64,000 bases of DNA. Source: Dyella humicola. GTDB taxonomy: Bacteria; Pseudomonadota; Gammaproteobacteria; Xanthomonadales; Rhodanobacteraceae. Shown piece by piece: positions 25,998 through 34,726 of this stretch. Under the pieces are notes generated by a model. That model did not search any database and was not told the origin of the DNA. It saw only the letters and a list, made by a program, of their open reading frames with translations. The DNA lies in contig NZ_JAPDPC010000001.1 of NCBI RefSeq assembly GCF_026283945.1, forward strand, positions 372,001-436,000, in the 5' to 3' direction. A program made the position numbers and the translations under genes. Each line of letters begins with the position of its first letter. Within the stretch, counting starts at the first letter, position 1.

Positions 25998-28241
25998 ATG
26001 TCCAGTTGTACTCGTGTGTTGAAGGCGGGCTCGCATGCCTGCCGCAAGGCGCTGCTACCCATGGCACTCGCGCTTGTCCTGAGTCCGTTGTCGGCCCATG
26101 CGGCGACCACGTGGGCTCCTACCGCAAGTCATGCCGCCCTGTTGAAGACGCTGTCGGCGAACTCGGCCGTCGCGGGCGCGCCTGCCACCACGAGCACCCA
26201 CTACGTGCTCAATGTGCATGGCAAGCCGCAGGTCAAGGAGCTCGTGTCACCGCTGGAAAGCACCAAGGTGCTGCACGTGGCCGTGAGCCTCAACCTGCGC
26301 AATACCTCGCAGATGCAGGTGCTGATCAAGAGCATCAATACGCCTGGCAACGCCGCCTATGGCAAGTTCCTCACCCCCGAGCAATTCAAGGCCGCCTATG
26401 CGCCGACCGACGCGCAGGTGCAGGCAGTCGTGGCGCATCTGCAGCAGTCTGGCTTTACCCATATCAGCGTGTCTGCGAACAACACGCTGGTATATGCCGA
26501 CGGTAATGCCAGCACGGTCGGCACCGCGTTCAACACCACCATGAAGACGTACACCCACAACGGCAAGCAGCACTTCGGCAACGATGCCGATGTGATGGTG
26601 CCGCAGGCACTGAGCGGCATCGTAGGATCGGTGGTGGGCCTGCAGAACGTCAGCACCAAGCACACGCTCAGCTATCTCGGCCCGAAGGTGGGTACGCAGG
26701 TTGCCGCGACACAGGCCGTGTCAAACGTGACGCACTCGCCCACCGAGTTCCCGGGCATCTATGACGCGGCCACTACGCCAACCGCATTCAACACCACGGT
26801 AGGTATCATCACCTGGGGCGACATGTCGCAGACGGAAAGCGACCTGGCCCTGATGACCAGCGCTGCGGCGATGAACCCAGTCAACGTGAAGGTCGTCCCG
26901 GTCACCCTCGGCAGTGCGGTCGACTTTTCCGACGACTCCAGCTCGGACGTGGAATGGAACCTGGACTCACAGTCCATCACCGGCACGTCGGGCGGGGTCA
27001 AGCAGCTGATCTTCTACGCGGCGGCCAACGGCAAGGGCGGCCCGGCCGACGAAGAGCTGACCGATGCGGGCATTACCGCCGCCTACAACCAGGCGGTGGT
27101 CGACAATCTGGCCAAGGTGATCAATGTCTCGCTTGGCGAAGACGAAACCGGCGCCAATCAGTCGGGTACCCAGCAGGCGGACGATGCGATCTTCGCGCAG
27201 GCGGCGCTGCAAGGGCAGACGTTTTCGGTGTCCTCGGGCGATCAGGGCGTCTATCTCACTACCAACGGTGAATTCGAGACGAATGCGGGCGTAGTGTTGC
27301 CGGCACCCTTCAGTCTGAGTACGTATTCCGTCAGCGAACCGGCGTCATCGCCGAACGTGATCGCCGTCGGGGGCACCAAGCTGAGTACCAACAGCGGCGC
27401 CTGGGCTGGTGAAGTGGCCTGGAACGATGGCGTCGAGGACGCTGGCGATGGCAACAATCGCATCTGGGCGACCGGCGGCGGCACTAGTCTTTTCGAGACG
27501 GCTCCGACCTGGCAGCAGACCACGCTTGGCGCCAGCAATCGCCAGATTCCGGACATCGCGTACGACGCCTCGTCGGTTACCGGCGCCCAGATCATCATTG
27601 GTGGCCAGCGCTATTCGGTGGGTGGCACCAGTTTGGCGTCGCCGATCTTCGTCGGTGTGTTCGCCCGCGCGCAGACCTATGCCAACAACTCGATCGGTTT
27701 CCCGGCCAGCTTCATGTACCGGGACTTCCCGAGCAACCCGGCCGTGTTGCATGACGTGACCTCGGGCAACAACGGCGTGACTTATGCCGGTACGACCTAC
27801 GGCTATAACGCCGGCACGGGCTGGGACAAGACCACCGGCTTCGGCTCGCTCGATATCAGCAAGTTCAATGCGCTGGCCTACACCTGGGGCAACACCAACG
27901 TGCCGCCGACGACCGCGCCACCGCCGGCTGCACCCATTGCGTTGACCGATGACGTGGCGGTCACCACGCAGGGCCCGGCCGGCTCCAGCCAGCAATTCAC
28001 GCTTGTAGTGCCCAATGGTACGGCGAGCTTCACCGTGCGCACGTCCGGCGGCAGCGGCGATGTAAGCCTGTATGTGAAGCGTGGCAGCGCGGCCGGCGCT
28101 TCCGGTTATGACTATGTGTCGGCGCATCCCAGCACCAACACCGAGTCGGTAACGGTCCGCAACCCGGTCGCGGGCAAGTACTTCATCACCGTAACCAGCC
28201 CGAGCGTATTTACCGGCGTCAGCGTGCTCGGCGTGTACTGA
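25998..28241 (+). CDS. Sedolisin (S53) protease with PPC domain, module 2
   Basis: A 747-residue secreted protease. A signal peptide (about 1-35, ending AHAATT) precedes a Pro-kumamolisin activation domain (about 85-225) and an S53 domain with Glu319 and Asp323 (EWNLD), oxyanion Asp415 (SSGDQG) and Ser545 in VGGTSLASP. A Pro/Thr linker leads to a PPC domain (about 645-745) similar to that of the subtilase at 17255. It differs from the module-1 sedolisin, which has FG-GAP units instead. The ATG at 25998 has GGGGA about 7 bases upstream. The autotransporter gene follows after 256 bp on the same strand. Confidence 0.93.
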   Translation: MSSCTRVLKAGSHACRKALLPMALALVLSPLSAHAATTWAPTASHAALLKTLSANSAVAGAPATTSTHYVLNVHGKPQVKELVSPLESTKVLHVAVSLNLRNTSQMQVLIKSINTPGNAAYGKFLTPEQFKAAYAPTDAQVQAVVAHLQQSGFTHISVSANNTLVYADGNASTVGTAFNTTMKTYTHNGKQHFGNDADVMVPQALSGIVGSVVGLQNVSTKHTLSYLGPKVGTQVAATQAVSNVTHSPTEFPGIYDAATTPTAFNTTVGIITWGDMSQTESDLALMTSAAAMNPVNVKVVPVTLGSAVDFSDDSSSDVEWNLDSQSITGTSGGVKQLIFYAAANGKGGPADEELTDAGITAAYNQAVVDNLAKVINVSLGEDETGANQSGTQQADDAIFAQAALQGQTFSVSSGDQGVYLTTNGEFETNAGVVLPAPFSLSTYSVSEPASSPNVIAVGGTKLSTNSGAWAGEVAWNDGVEDAGDGNNRIWATGGGTSLFETAPTWQQTTLGASNRQIPDIAYDASSVTGAQIIIGGQRYSVGGTSLASPIFVGVFARAQTYANNSIGFPASFMYRDFPSNPAVLHDVTSGNNGVTYAGTTYGYNAGTGWDKTTGFGSLDISKFNALAYTWGNTNVPPTTAPPPAAPIALTDDVAVTTQGPAGSSQQFTLVVPNGTASFTVRTSGGSGDVSLYVKRGSAAGASGYDYVSAHPSTNTESVTVRNPVAGKYFITVTSPSVFTGVSVLGVY

Positions 28242-28497
28242 GCGTAAGGCGGCTGACGGGAGGAGGGCAGGTTCGTGGGGATCGCCATGAGCCTGCTCAC
28301 CGCACGACGCACATACGCACGCTGGTTGCCGCCGTTGCTGGTGGCCGATGGTTTTGGCCCATGCAGCGCGGTGGCGGCCCGTTTCGATTACTCCATGGAC
28401 GTCCATACGTCCTCTTTCAAGGTGCATGACATCCGTCGCCGCGCATCCGCGCGACACGATGATGCCGCGCCGCGAATCCATCTTTCGGGGAAGGGCA

Positions 28498-30849
28498 ATG
28501 AACACGATTCACAGCAAGATCTGGAACCAGTCACTTGGCATGCTGGTGGTCGCCAGCGAATTCGCCAAGGCGGCCGGCAAGGGCGCGAACGCCAGGCGCG
28601 TGCGTGCCTGCATCGCGGCCGTGACGCTGGTCGCCGCCATGACACCGGCCTTCGCGGCGGACAACGCGACACCACAGCTGGTAGGTACGACGCAAGCCAC
28701 GACGACCAAGCCGGTCGCGCAGGTCGTCGCTACGCCACAGGTTTCGAATCCCGCGGATCCGTATTTCTCGGCGGACGGCGCCGGCGACGGCAGCGACGAC
28801 GCGTTGTCCCTTGGTACCAATAGCGTGGCGGCCGGCGCGCTGAGCACGGCCATGGGTACGGAAAGCACGGCGATGGGCTACAACAGCTTCGCGCTCGATG
28901 ACTACACCACAGCGGTCGGCGGCAATGCGTTCGCCGCGGGTATCGGCTCCTCCGCCTTCGGTCACAGTGCCACCACGGGCAACAACTACGCCACCGCCGT
29001 CGGCTACAGTGCCGGCGCCGCGAATTTCAACACGACCGCTATCGGCGCCAACGCCCGGGCCACGGGCCTGAGCAGCGTGGCCATCGGCGGCTTTATCGTC
29101 GACGCCAATGGCAACCCCAAGGACTTCGACATCTCCGGTAATCCGCAGGCGGCAGCGGCGACCGGCGACTACGCTACGGCGGTGGGCCCGGGCGCTCTGG
29201 CCACCGCGCACGGCGCCACTGCTATCGGCGTGGCGGCCACCGCTTCCAACCAGAACAACGTCGCGATTGGTAACAGCGCCAATGCGACAGGCACCAATTT
29301 TGCTGTCGCAGTGGGTACAGCCTCGCAGGCCCTTGGTGATTACACCGTGGCCGTAGGCAACCAGGCGGCTGCCATCGGTGACGATGGCACCGTGGTTGGC
29401 GCGGTAGCCCAGGCAACAGGCACAGGTGATACGGTGGTGGGCATCGGCGCCAACGCCGCCGGCGACTATGTCGTCGCCATGGGCATCGGCGCTAATGCCG
29501 TGGGTACGCAGTCGGTGGCCATTGGTGCTGGATCGAGTGCCGCTACCGACAATTCCATCGCCTTGGGTGCATTGGCTAGCGCGACCGGAGCGCAATCGGT
29601 TGCCGTCGGTACCGGTGCGACGGCGACGGGCAACAACAGCGTCGCCTTGGGCACGGGTTCGCTGGCAGATCGGGACAATAGCGTCTCGGTAGGCGCCGCG
29701 GGCGCAGAGCGCCAGATCACCAATGTCGCGGCCGGCACGCAGGCGACCGACGCCGTGAACCTCAGCCAGCTCGACGCGGCCGTCGCCGCCGGCGGTGGTT
29801 CCGCTAATCCTCTGGCCGTGAGCTACAACACCGCCAGCAAGAGTGATCTCACACTGGGTGGCGCGGGCGGTACGATGATCCACGGTGTGGCGGCTGGGGT
29901 TAGCGCTACCGACGCCGTCAACCTGGGACAGCTCAACCTCGACTTCACCACCCTGAGCAACGAGATCAGTGCGCTACCTTCGGGCGGCGCTGCTGCCATG
30001 CCGAACACCATCGCGGTCGACGGCAGCAATGGCGCGTCCGTGGTGGCCGGTTCGGGCGGCGTGGCCATCGGCAATGGCGCTGCGACCGGCGGCAGTGCGG
30101 CAGGTAGCAACGGCGTGGCCGTCGGTGCCAGCAGTTTCGCTGCCGGCCCGAACGACACCGCGCTGGGCGGCAAGGCGCAGGTGCAGGCGGATGGCAGCAC
30201 GGCCGTCGGTGCGAACACCGTGATCGCCGCGACGGCAACGAATGCGGTCGCCGTCGGTGAGAGTGCGTCGGTGACGGCTGCCTCGGGTACGGCCATCGGT
30301 CAGGGCTCATCGGTGACGGCCGCCAATGCCGTGGCCCTGGGCCAGGGCTCGGTCGCCAATGTCGCCAACACGGTGTCCGTCGGCACAGCTACCAACCAGC
30401 GACAGATCACCAATGTGGCCGCCGGTGTAAACGCCACGGATGCGACCAACGTCGGTCAGCTCAACGCGGCCCTGGCAACGGCCAAGAGCTACACCGATAC
30501 CAACGCACAGCAGACGCTCTCGGCGGCCAAGGCCTATACCGATTCCGCACTCGGCAACGTGCAAAGCCTGTCCAACCTGCAGAACCAGATGAACGACCAG
30601 TTCCAGCAGGTCAACAAGCGCATCGATGAAACGGGCGCGATGGGCGCCGCTTCGACCCAGATGGCCATCAATGCGGCAGGCGCCACCGGCAACGGCCGCA
30701 TTGCGGCAGGCGTGGGCGAACAGTCGGGCCGCTCGGCGATCTCGGTGGGCTATGCGGCACCGCTGGGTAGCCGCATGCACGTCAGCGTGGGCGCCACAGC
30801 CAGTGGTTCACAGACATCCGTCGGTGCGGGCTTCGGTGTAGATCTGTAA
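28498..30849 (+). CDS. YadA-like trimeric autotransporter adhesin, module 2
   Basis: A 783-residue trimeric autotransporter. The ESPR signal (MNTIHSKIWNQSLGMLVVAS) is followed by a leader ending near AFAAD, head repeats (about 95-400), a neck (QITNVAAGTQATDAVNLSQ), stalk, a second head/neck block identical to copy 1, and a YadA anchor. The last residues are GAGFGVDL, so the C-terminal residue is Leu rather than the usual Phe, Trp or Tyr. The ATG is preceded by GGGGAAGGGC. It is about 500 residues shorter than its paralogue, mostly by having fewer head repeats, so the fibre would be shorter. Confidence 0.93.
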   Translation: MNTIHSKIWNQSLGMLVVASEFAKAAGKGANARRVRACIAAVTLVAAMTPAFAADNATPQLVGTTQATTTKPVAQVVATPQVSNPADPYFSADGAGDGSDDALSLGTNSVAAGALSTAMGTESTAMGYNSFALDDYTTAVGGNAFAAGIGSSAFGHSATTGNNYATAVGYSAGAANFNTTAIGANARATGLSSVAIGGFIVDANGNPKDFDISGNPQAAAATGDYATAVGPGALATAHGATAIGVAATASNQNNVAIGNSANATGTNFAVAVGTASQALGDYTVAVGNQAAAIGDDGTVVGAVAQATGTGDTVVGIGANAAGDYVVAMGIGANAVGTQSVAIGAGSSAATDNSIALGALASATGAQSVAVGTGATATGNNSVALGTGSLADRDNSVSVGAAGAERQITNVAAGTQATDAVNLSQLDAAVAAGGGSANPLAVSYNTASKSDLTLGGAGGTMIHGVAAGVSATDAVNLGQLNLDFTTLSNEISALPSGGAAAMPNTIAVDGSNGASVVAGSGGVAIGNGAATGGSAAGSNGVAVGASSFAAGPNDTALGGKAQVQADGSTAVGANTVIAATATNAVAVGESASVTAASGTAIGQGSSVTAANAVALGQGSVANVANTVSVGTATNQRQITNVAAGVNATDATNVGQLNAALATAKSYTDTNAQQTLSAAKAYTDSALGNVQSLSNLQNQMNDQFQQVNKRIDETGAMGAASTQMAINAAGATGNGRIAAGVGEQSGRSAISVGYAAPLGSRMHVSVGATASGSQTSVGAGFGVDL
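30100..30582 (+). repeat. 483-bp block shared with first autotransporter (copy 2)
   Basis: This is the plus-strand copy of the block at 19525-20007, with identical encoded protein and only silent differences. Similarity drops after it: NQMNDQFQQVNKRIDE here against TQMNDQFHDVNQRLDR, and the anchors differ. Confidence 0.9.
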
Positions 30850-30863
30850 GTGCTGGTAACGCG

Positions 30864-30898
30864 CACCGGTCGGCATGGCTTTGCCCTGCCGACCGGTG
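30864..30898 (+). terminator. Hairpin after second autotransporter
   Basis: CACCGGTCGGCA and TGCCGACCGGTG form a 12-bp perfect stem around an 11-base loop, 15 bp after the stop. It has no T-run. Confidence 0.6.
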
Positions 30899-31064
30899 TC
30901 GCGAGTCGCGACATCAGCGATCTGGTCGGAGGCGACGAATCGTCGGCTCCAACTTGCCGGCTACGTTGCCGGCTACGATCAAGCGGCTGAAGGCCCCAGC
31001 TACGCTTTGCTTGTTCCATGGCGATATTCGCCGGTGACGCCTGGCTGCCCTCTCGATGGAGGGG

Positions 31065-31505
31065 CTAGGCGGGACCTTGCTGGGAACGTTCCGAGGCTCG
31101 ACGAAGCCAGGGATCGCCCGCGGCCCAGATATAACGTTGGCTGACGTAGCCCCAAGGGATCACGATCGGCACGAGCACGACGCCCATCAGGCAGGCAAAC
31201 AGTGTTTCGGACGCATACGCATCCAGGCCGGGCCCTAGCCACATGGGCACGGCAGACGCGACCACCCAAATGACCTTCCAAAGCAGTTCGAAGAGCAGCA
31301 GCGGAAGCATTTGCAGCGGATAACGAAGGCCAAGCACGGACATGACGGCCAGTGCGCCTAGCAGCGCGCGGATGACCGATTTTGGCCCGGCCACCAAATC
31401 CGGCGGCGAGATGATATGTGGCCACACGGTAGTCGCCAGGCCTGCCGCGATGAGCAGGTACATAGCCCTCAGCAAGTAGAGCCGGACGGTGCTGACGCTA
31501 TTCAT
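31065..31505 (-). CDS. Small integral membrane protein, unknown function
   Basis: A 146-residue protein with four likely membrane helices (about 8-28, 42-62, 65-90 and 100-122) and a basic, polar C-terminus. I do not recognise the family. GGAGG lies 10 bases before the ATG, which supports the start. It stands alone on the minus strand between the autotransporter and the aldo/keto reductase, so context says little. Confidence 0.65.
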   Translation of the reverse strand: MNSVSTVRLYLLRAMYLLIAAGLATTVWPHIISPPDLVAGPKSVIRALLGALAVMSVLGLRYPLQMLPLLLFELLWKVIWVVASAVPMWLGPGLDAYASETLFACLMGVVLVPIVIPWGYVSQRYIWAAGDPWLRRASERSQQGPA

Positions 31506-31816
31506 GTCGTTGATACCTCCAGCTTAGGAGAGGATCGACCCGCGGCTGGCGCCGCTCATGGGTGGCGGCCCTGTGAAAACGCCACGCAACGCAGCGGGGC
31601 TACCCAAGGCTCACGCAGTCGATGGAGTGTCGCATGAAGCGATTCGTTGAGGGTGTTGCACGTGAGTCTAGAGATCGCCCTGAAGGCTTCTGGGTATGAC
31701 TTCGGCCGCTCAACGAGTGAGAGGACCAAGGCGATCGCAACGACAGTTGAGTCGGCGTCGCCGGTAGTCTCGCCGTCACTACCGGCTTGACGGCGAGGTG
31801 GGCCTCGAAAGACGGA
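31506..31816. other. Intergenic region with one hairpin
   Basis: About 310 bp with no supported gene. The inverted repeat at 31760-31786 is the only clear structure. Confidence 0.5.
31760..31786 (-). terminator. Hairpin after aldo/keto reductase gene
   Basis: GCCGGTAGT and ACTACCGGC form a 9-bp perfect stem about 30 bp beyond the reductase stop (minus strand). There is no T-run. Confidence 0.5.
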
Positions 31817-32809
31817 TCAAATGTTGACCATGTGCATCATCGTTGCGTGGTAGCGCGTGCCGGCCGCAGCGTCGAGCGGAAAGATGGCGTCGATCGCCCT
31901 CAATTCTGCTGCATTGAGCGTGACATCGAGCGCGCTAATGTTTTCATCCAGGCGGTCGCGGCGCCTGGTGCCGGGAATGCCGATCAGGCCCTTGTCCTGC
32001 GCCAGCACCCAGGCCAGCGCCAACTGCGCAGGCGTGCAGCCCTTGTCTGCGGCAAGCGCTTTCACTTCGTCCACCAGTTGCAGATTGTGCGCAAAGTTTT
32101 CGCCCTGGAAACGCGGCGAGTGGCGGCGGTAGTCGTCCTCGGCGAAGTCGTCGGGGCTGGCAAAGGCGCCAGTGAGGAAGCCACGACCCAGCGGAGAGTA
32201 AGCCACCAAGTTCACGCCCAGACGGCGGCAGGCGTCGAGCATGCCGTTCTCTTCAGGATCACGCGTCCACAGCGAGTACTCCACCTGCAGCGCGGCGATG
32301 GGGTGCACCTTGCTGGCACGTTCCAGCGTCGCGCCCGAGGCTTCGGACAGGCCCAGGTAGCGCACCTTGCCCGCCTTTACCAGCTCAGCCATGGCGCCGA
32401 CGGTTTCCTCGATCGGTACGCGCGTATCCACGCGGTGCTGGTAATACAGGTCGATATGATCCAGCCCCAAACGTTTGAGGCTGGCGTCGCAGGACGCGCG
32501 TACGTATTCAGGGCTGCCGTTGACGCCGCGCTTGGACGGATCATTGAGGTCACGCACGATGCCGAACTTGGTGGCGACAAAGGCCTGGTCGCGACGGTCG
32601 TGAACGGCCTTGCCCACCAAAACCTCATTGGTGAAGGGGCCATACACGTCGGCGGTATCGAGCAGGTTGATGCCACGCTCCAGCGCGTGATGGATGGTGG
32701 CGATGGATTCGGCGTCATCGCGCGCACCGTAAAATTCGCTCATGCCCATGCAGCCGAGGCCGAGGGCGGATACGAGAGGACCATTCTTTCCTAACTGTCG
32801 TGTTCGCAT
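31817..32809 (-). CDS. Aldo/keto reductase
   Basis: A 330-residue NADPH-dependent oxidoreductase with a TIM barrel. The catalytic tetrad is visible as Asp and Tyr in [10 protein letters not shown], Lys in VATKFG and His in LYYQHRVD. The cofactor end shows [16 protein letters not shown] and [13 protein letters not shown]. It resembles YajO/Tas-type enzymes that act on varied aldehydes; the true substrate is unknown. The ATG at 32809 is chosen to give [10 protein letters not shown]; an in-frame ATG at 32851 exists. It is transcribed divergently from a LysR regulator 105 bp away, its likely controller. Confidence 0.9.
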   Translation of the reverse strand: MRTRQLGKNGPLVSALGLGCMGMSEFYGARDDAESIATIHHALERGINLLDTADVYGPFTNEVLVGKAVHDRRDQAFVATKFGIVRDLNDPSKRGVNGSPEYVRASCDASLKRLGLDHIDLYYQHRVDTRVPIEETVGAMAELVKAGKVRYLGLSEASGATLERASKVHPIAALQVEYSLWTRDPEENGMLDACRRLGVNLVAYSPLGRGFLTGAFASPDDFAEDDYRRHSPRFQGENFAHNLQLVDEVKALAADKGCTPAQLALAWVLAQDKGLIGIPGTRRRDRLDENISALDVTLNAAELRAIDAIFPLDAAAGTRYHATMMHMVNI

Positions 32810-32914
32810 GGAAGAGGCTCGCGTTGGGGGGTGGCGAACATCATTAGTCATGACGGCGTTCGGATAAATGATCAATAATCGCCATATCTGTTGCCGAAAT
32901 TGCCAACAATCACC

Positions 32915-33814
32915 ATGGACCGACTGCAAGCCATGCGGGTATTCACGCGGATCGTGGAACTGGGCAGTTTCACCCGCGCTGCCGACGACCTGAGCCTGCC
33001 GCGCGCCACCCTGACCCACACCATCAAGCGGCTGGAGGAGCGCGTGGGCGCGCACCTGCTGCAGCGAACGACGCGTAGCGTGCGGCCCACCCGCGACGGC
33101 GAGGTGTACTACAACCACTGCGTGCGCCTGCTGGCCGACCTCGATGCGGTGGAGGCCGACTTTCGCGAAGCCGCCTCGGTGCCAAAGGGCAAATTGCGCG
33201 TGGACCTGCCCTCGACGGCAGCAGGCACGATCCTGATCCCCGCCTTGCCGGACTTCTTTGCGCGCTATCCGCAGATCGAGCTGGAGATCAGCACCAGCGA
33301 CCGCTTCATCGATCTGGTGCAGGAGGGCGTGGACTGCGTCCTGCGCGCCGGCGAACTTTCCGATTCGAGCCTGGTGGCGCGTCGCGTTGCCACGCTGTCC
33401 CAGGTCACCGTGGCCAGTGCCGATTATGTGCGTCGACTAGGCATTCCGCTGACGTTGGCGGAGCTGCAGGACGGCCACGTGGCGGTCAACTGGGCTTCGC
33501 CAACGACGCGTCGCGTGACGCCGCTCGAATTCATGGTCGGCAAGCGGATGCGCGAAGTGATGCTTCCGTCCCTGGTCACGGTCAATGGCGCGCATGCCTA
33601 TCTCAGCTGCTGCGAGGCCGGCTTGGGTATCGCCCAGCTGCCTGCCTATCGGATTGTCGATCAGCTCGCCCGAGGCAGCCTGGTGGCGCTGCTGCCCGGC
33701 ATGCCGCCGCCCTCGATGCCGATAAGCGTGGTCTTTGCTTCGCAACGCCAACTGCCCTTGCGGCTGCGCGTGTTCATCGACTGGGTCGCCGAACAGCTAC
33801 GCGGCATCCGCTGA
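32915..33814 (+). CDS. LysR-family transcriptional regulator
   Basis: A 299-residue regulator. The N-terminal winged helix-turn-helix reads [45 protein letters not shown], followed by a linker helix and a periplasmic-binding-like effector domain (about 90-295). The wording is typical of the large group of LysR proteins that control a divergent oxidoreductase gene. The ATG at 32915 is chosen over an upstream TTG because it opens the conserved MDRL motif. It converges on the DUF4239 gene with a 12-bp gap. Confidence 0.93.
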   Translation: MDRLQAMRVFTRIVELGSFTRAADDLSLPRATLTHTIKRLEERVGAHLLQRTTRSVRPTRDGEVYYNHCVRLLADLDAVEADFREAASVPKGKLRVDLPSTAAGTILIPALPDFFARYPQIELEISTSDRFIDLVQEGVDCVLRAGELSDSSLVARRVATLSQVTVASADYVRRLGIPLTLAELQDGHVAVNWASPTTRRVTPLEFMVGKRMREVMLPSLVTVNGAHAYLSCCEAGLGIAQLPAYRIVDQLARGSLVALLPGMPPPSMPISVVFASQRQLPLRLRVFIDWVAEQLRGIR

Positions 33815-33826
33815 TCCCACCAGCCC

Positions 33827-34591
33827 TCACTGTCCCAATTGCGAAAGCGCCTCGCGCATCGGCGTCACTGACACTTTGACGATACCGGTAAGCGGTGTAT
33901 CCATCTCCAGGATCACGAAGATGGCGCCCGACGCGGACAACGCGCACAACAGGAAAAAGAACATCACGGTGCCGTTGCGTGGTGCAAGCAAGCCGAAGGT
34001 GCCGAAGATCACGCACAGCCACGACACCAGCACGATCAGCAAGGTCATCGGAATGGCGCCGCTTTTTTGCATCAACGCCAGCCAGCGTGCAGAGAACACT
34101 TCGTCGGAAATATCCAGTGCGCGCTCCTGCAGCTGTCGCTGGTTCGCGCTGGTTGGCGTCAGTTCGGCCAGCCGGCGCTGGAAATCGCTGATGTGGTTGA
34201 GTACCTGTGGGCTGTCCAGCGTGGCCAGCGTGGTCGAATTGCCGGACGCCAGCAGTTCGATCCAGACGCCGTAATTGTGCTTGAGCTGCTGGCGCAGTGA
34301 CTGCACCTCGGGCCCGTATTGCGCCAGCGTGCGATCCAGTCGAATGATGTTGACCGCGTTGCGCTCCAGATCGCCACTGACCGTGTCAAACGAACTCTTG
34401 GCCGAGGAGATCAACAGGCCCAGCACCAGGGCGGCGATGGTGGCAATAAGGCCGGTGGCAAGTTTGATCGCGGTGGCCGACTCTTCATCGAGGTGGTGAT
34501 CGGGCAGGCGGGTGCGCATATGCATGCCAACTAACGCGCAGCCGAACACGCTGATGAAAATGAGCAGGAAGATCAGCAGATGCTGTGCCAT
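33827..34591 (-). CDS. DUF4239-like membrane protein
   Basis: A 254-residue membrane protein. It has two N-terminal membrane helices (about 5-25 and 45-65, the second reading LATGLIATIAALVLGLLISSAKSSFD) and a cytoplasmic or periplasmic helical middle with coiled-coil character. Two C-terminal helices follow (about 178-228), then ILEMDTPLTGIVKVS. This arrangement and the MDxPxxG motif near the end are those of DUF4239 (bestrophin-like) proteins, whose function is not settled. The ATG at 34591 has GGGGAGGG 5-6 bases upstream; a GTG two codons earlier is possible. Confidence 0.8.
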   Translation of the reverse strand: MAQHLLIFLLIFISVFGCALVGMHMRTRLPDHHLDEESATAIKLATGLIATIAALVLGLLISSAKSSFDTVSGDLERNAVNIIRLDRTLAQYGPEVQSLRQQLKHNYGVWIELLASGNSTTLATLDSPQVLNHISDFQRRLAELTPTSANQRQLQERALDISDEVFSARWLALMQKSGAIPMTLLIVLVSWLCVIFGTFGLLAPRNGTVMFFFLLCALSASGAIFVILEMDTPLTGIVKVSVTPMREALSQLGQ

Positions 34592-34631
34592 GGACACCCT
34601 CCCCAGCGGACCCAGCCCGGATCCTGCGTAA

Positions 34632-34665
34632 GCGCAAGGCCGGGAATGCTTTTCCGGCCTTGCGC
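34632..34665 (-). terminator. Strong hairpin after amidohydrolase gene
   Basis: GCGCAAGGCCGG and CCGGCCTTGCGC form a 12-bp perfect stem around a 10-base loop, between the amidohydrolase stop (34727) and the DUF4239 start. No T-run follows on the minus strand. Confidence 0.65.
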
Positions 34666-34726
34666 AAACATTGCCACTGCGGCTGGGCCGCGTCGAGTGG
34701 CTGCTCCTGGGATATGCCGGTGCCGA

